A stretch of DNA of 5,884 bases from Rubritepida sp. (GTDB lineage Bacteria; Pseudomonadota; Alphaproteobacteria; Acetobacterales; Acetobacteraceae), in assembly GCA_022843345.1 (NCBI GenBank), contig JALHNW010000127.1:1-5884 (forward strand), in the 5' to 3' direction. Below the pieces are notes generated by a model. That model saw nothing but the letters and a program-made list of their open reading frames with translations, ran no database searches and was not told the DNA's origin. This document shows positions 5,396 through 5,884 of the stretch, piece after piece. A program made the position numbers and the translations under genes. Each line of letters opens with the position of its first letter. Positions within the stretch are counted from its first letter, which is position 1.

Positions 5396-5884
5396 ATGAA
5401 GCTCCTCCTGCTCAACGGCAACACCGATGCCGCGATCACCGACCGGCTGGCGCAGGCCGCGCGCGGCATGTGCGCCCATGAGGTGGTGCCGGCCACGGCG
5501 CGCTTCGGGGCGCGCTACATCTCCACGCGCGCGGCCAGCGCCATCGCGGCGCACGCGGTGCTGGACGCGCTGGCGGAGCACCTGCCGGGCGGCGGGTACG
5601 ACGCCGCCATCATCGCCTGCTTCGGCGACCCGGGGCTGGAGGCGGCGCGGGAGGTTTTCTCCATTCCCGTGCTGGGGCTGGCGGATTCGTCCATCCGCCG
5701 CGCCTTCGCGCATGGGCCGGTGGTGTCGCTGCTGACCGGCGGCGCGGCCTGGGTGCCGATGCTGGAGGAATTCGCCCATCCGCGCACGCCACCTGGCGGC
5801 ACGGTGCGGGTGCGCGCCATCCAGCCCACCGGCGACATGATCGCGCGCGAACCCGACCGCGCCCTGGCCCTGCTGGCCGATGCG
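5396..5884 (+). CDS. Asp/Glu/hydantoin racemase superfamily protein (N-terminal part, cut by window edge)
   Basis: The first 163 residues match the aspartate/glutamate/hydantoin racemase fold, whose cofactor-independent members invert or otherwise act at an alpha carbon using two cysteines. The N-terminal strand MKLLLLNGNTD (NxNT motif at 7-10) and the segment AAIIACFGDPGLEAARE (70-86), with C75 as the first catalytic Cys, are typical, as is IPVLGLADSS (90-99). The GDPGL context resembles hydantoin racemases more than glutamate racemase MurI. The second catalytic Cys lies beyond the window, so activity cannot be confirmed. No signal peptide is seen, so it is cytoplasmic. The start ATG at 5396 has only a poor upstream purine tract. 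It is divergent from the ABC importer operon, which may supply its substrate. Members of this superfamily also include maleate isomerase and arylmalonate decarboxylase, so the exact reaction is open. Confidence 0.87.
   Translation, partial: MKLLLLNGNTDAAITDRLAQAARGMCAHEVVPATARFGARYISTRAASAIAAHAVLDALAEHLPGGGYDAAIIACFGDPGLEAAREVFSIPVLGLADSSIRRAFAHGPVVSLLTGGAAWVPMLEEFAHPRTPPGGTVRVRAIQPTGDMIAREPDRALALLADA

Noticed and set aside
3653..5779. A 708-codon open frame that would extend the binding protein upstream
   Set aside because: The extension is antisense to the racemase gene and has low-complexity composition. The signal peptide and GGAAG ribosome binding site fix the start at 5266.

Overview
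The window looks like ordinary chromosome from a very GC-rich bacterium, most likely an alphaproteobacterium and possibly of the Acetobacteraceae/Roseomonas type. This placement is an inference from base composition, strong G/C third-position codon use, a sensor kinase with an HWE-type H-box, and a small Crp/FNR-like regulator of a kind common in that class. No rRNA or tRNA gene, insertion sequence, phage gene or CRISPR array is visible.

Left part (1-1537): a PAS-domain sensor histidine kinase on the minus strand runs off the left edge. Its start lies back to back with a plus-strand gene for a Crp/FNR-family transcription factor. The 247-bp divergent gap holds an 18-bp dyad that could be an operator. 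It also holds two adjacent hairpins just before the regulator's start, the second of which covers its ribosome binding site.

Middle part (1538-5266): an oligopeptide-type (Dpp/Opp, nickel/peptide family) ABC importer is encoded on the minus strand, in the order substrate-binding protein (5266-3653), DppB-like permease (3490-2537), DppC-like permease (2540-1638). The two permease genes overlap by four bases (ATGA). A 162-bp gap with two strong hairpins separates the binding protein from the permeases, which probably lets the binding protein be made in excess. The transcription unit ends at a perfect 17-bp inverted repeat that includes the last permease's stop codon and faces the end of the convergent Crp/FNR gene. 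No ATPase subunit gene is in the window, so the importer is incomplete here.

Right part (5267-5884): a 129-bp divergent gap separates the binding-protein gene from a plus-strand gene of the Asp/Glu/hydantoin racemase superfamily, which is cut by the right edge. The pairing suggests that the importer brings in a substrate containing or yielding amino acids, hydantoins or related compounds that the racemase acts on. That functional link is inferred only from position. I found no clear sign of a wholly new system; the most notable items are the hairpins and dyads around gene boundaries and the racemase-transporter pairing.
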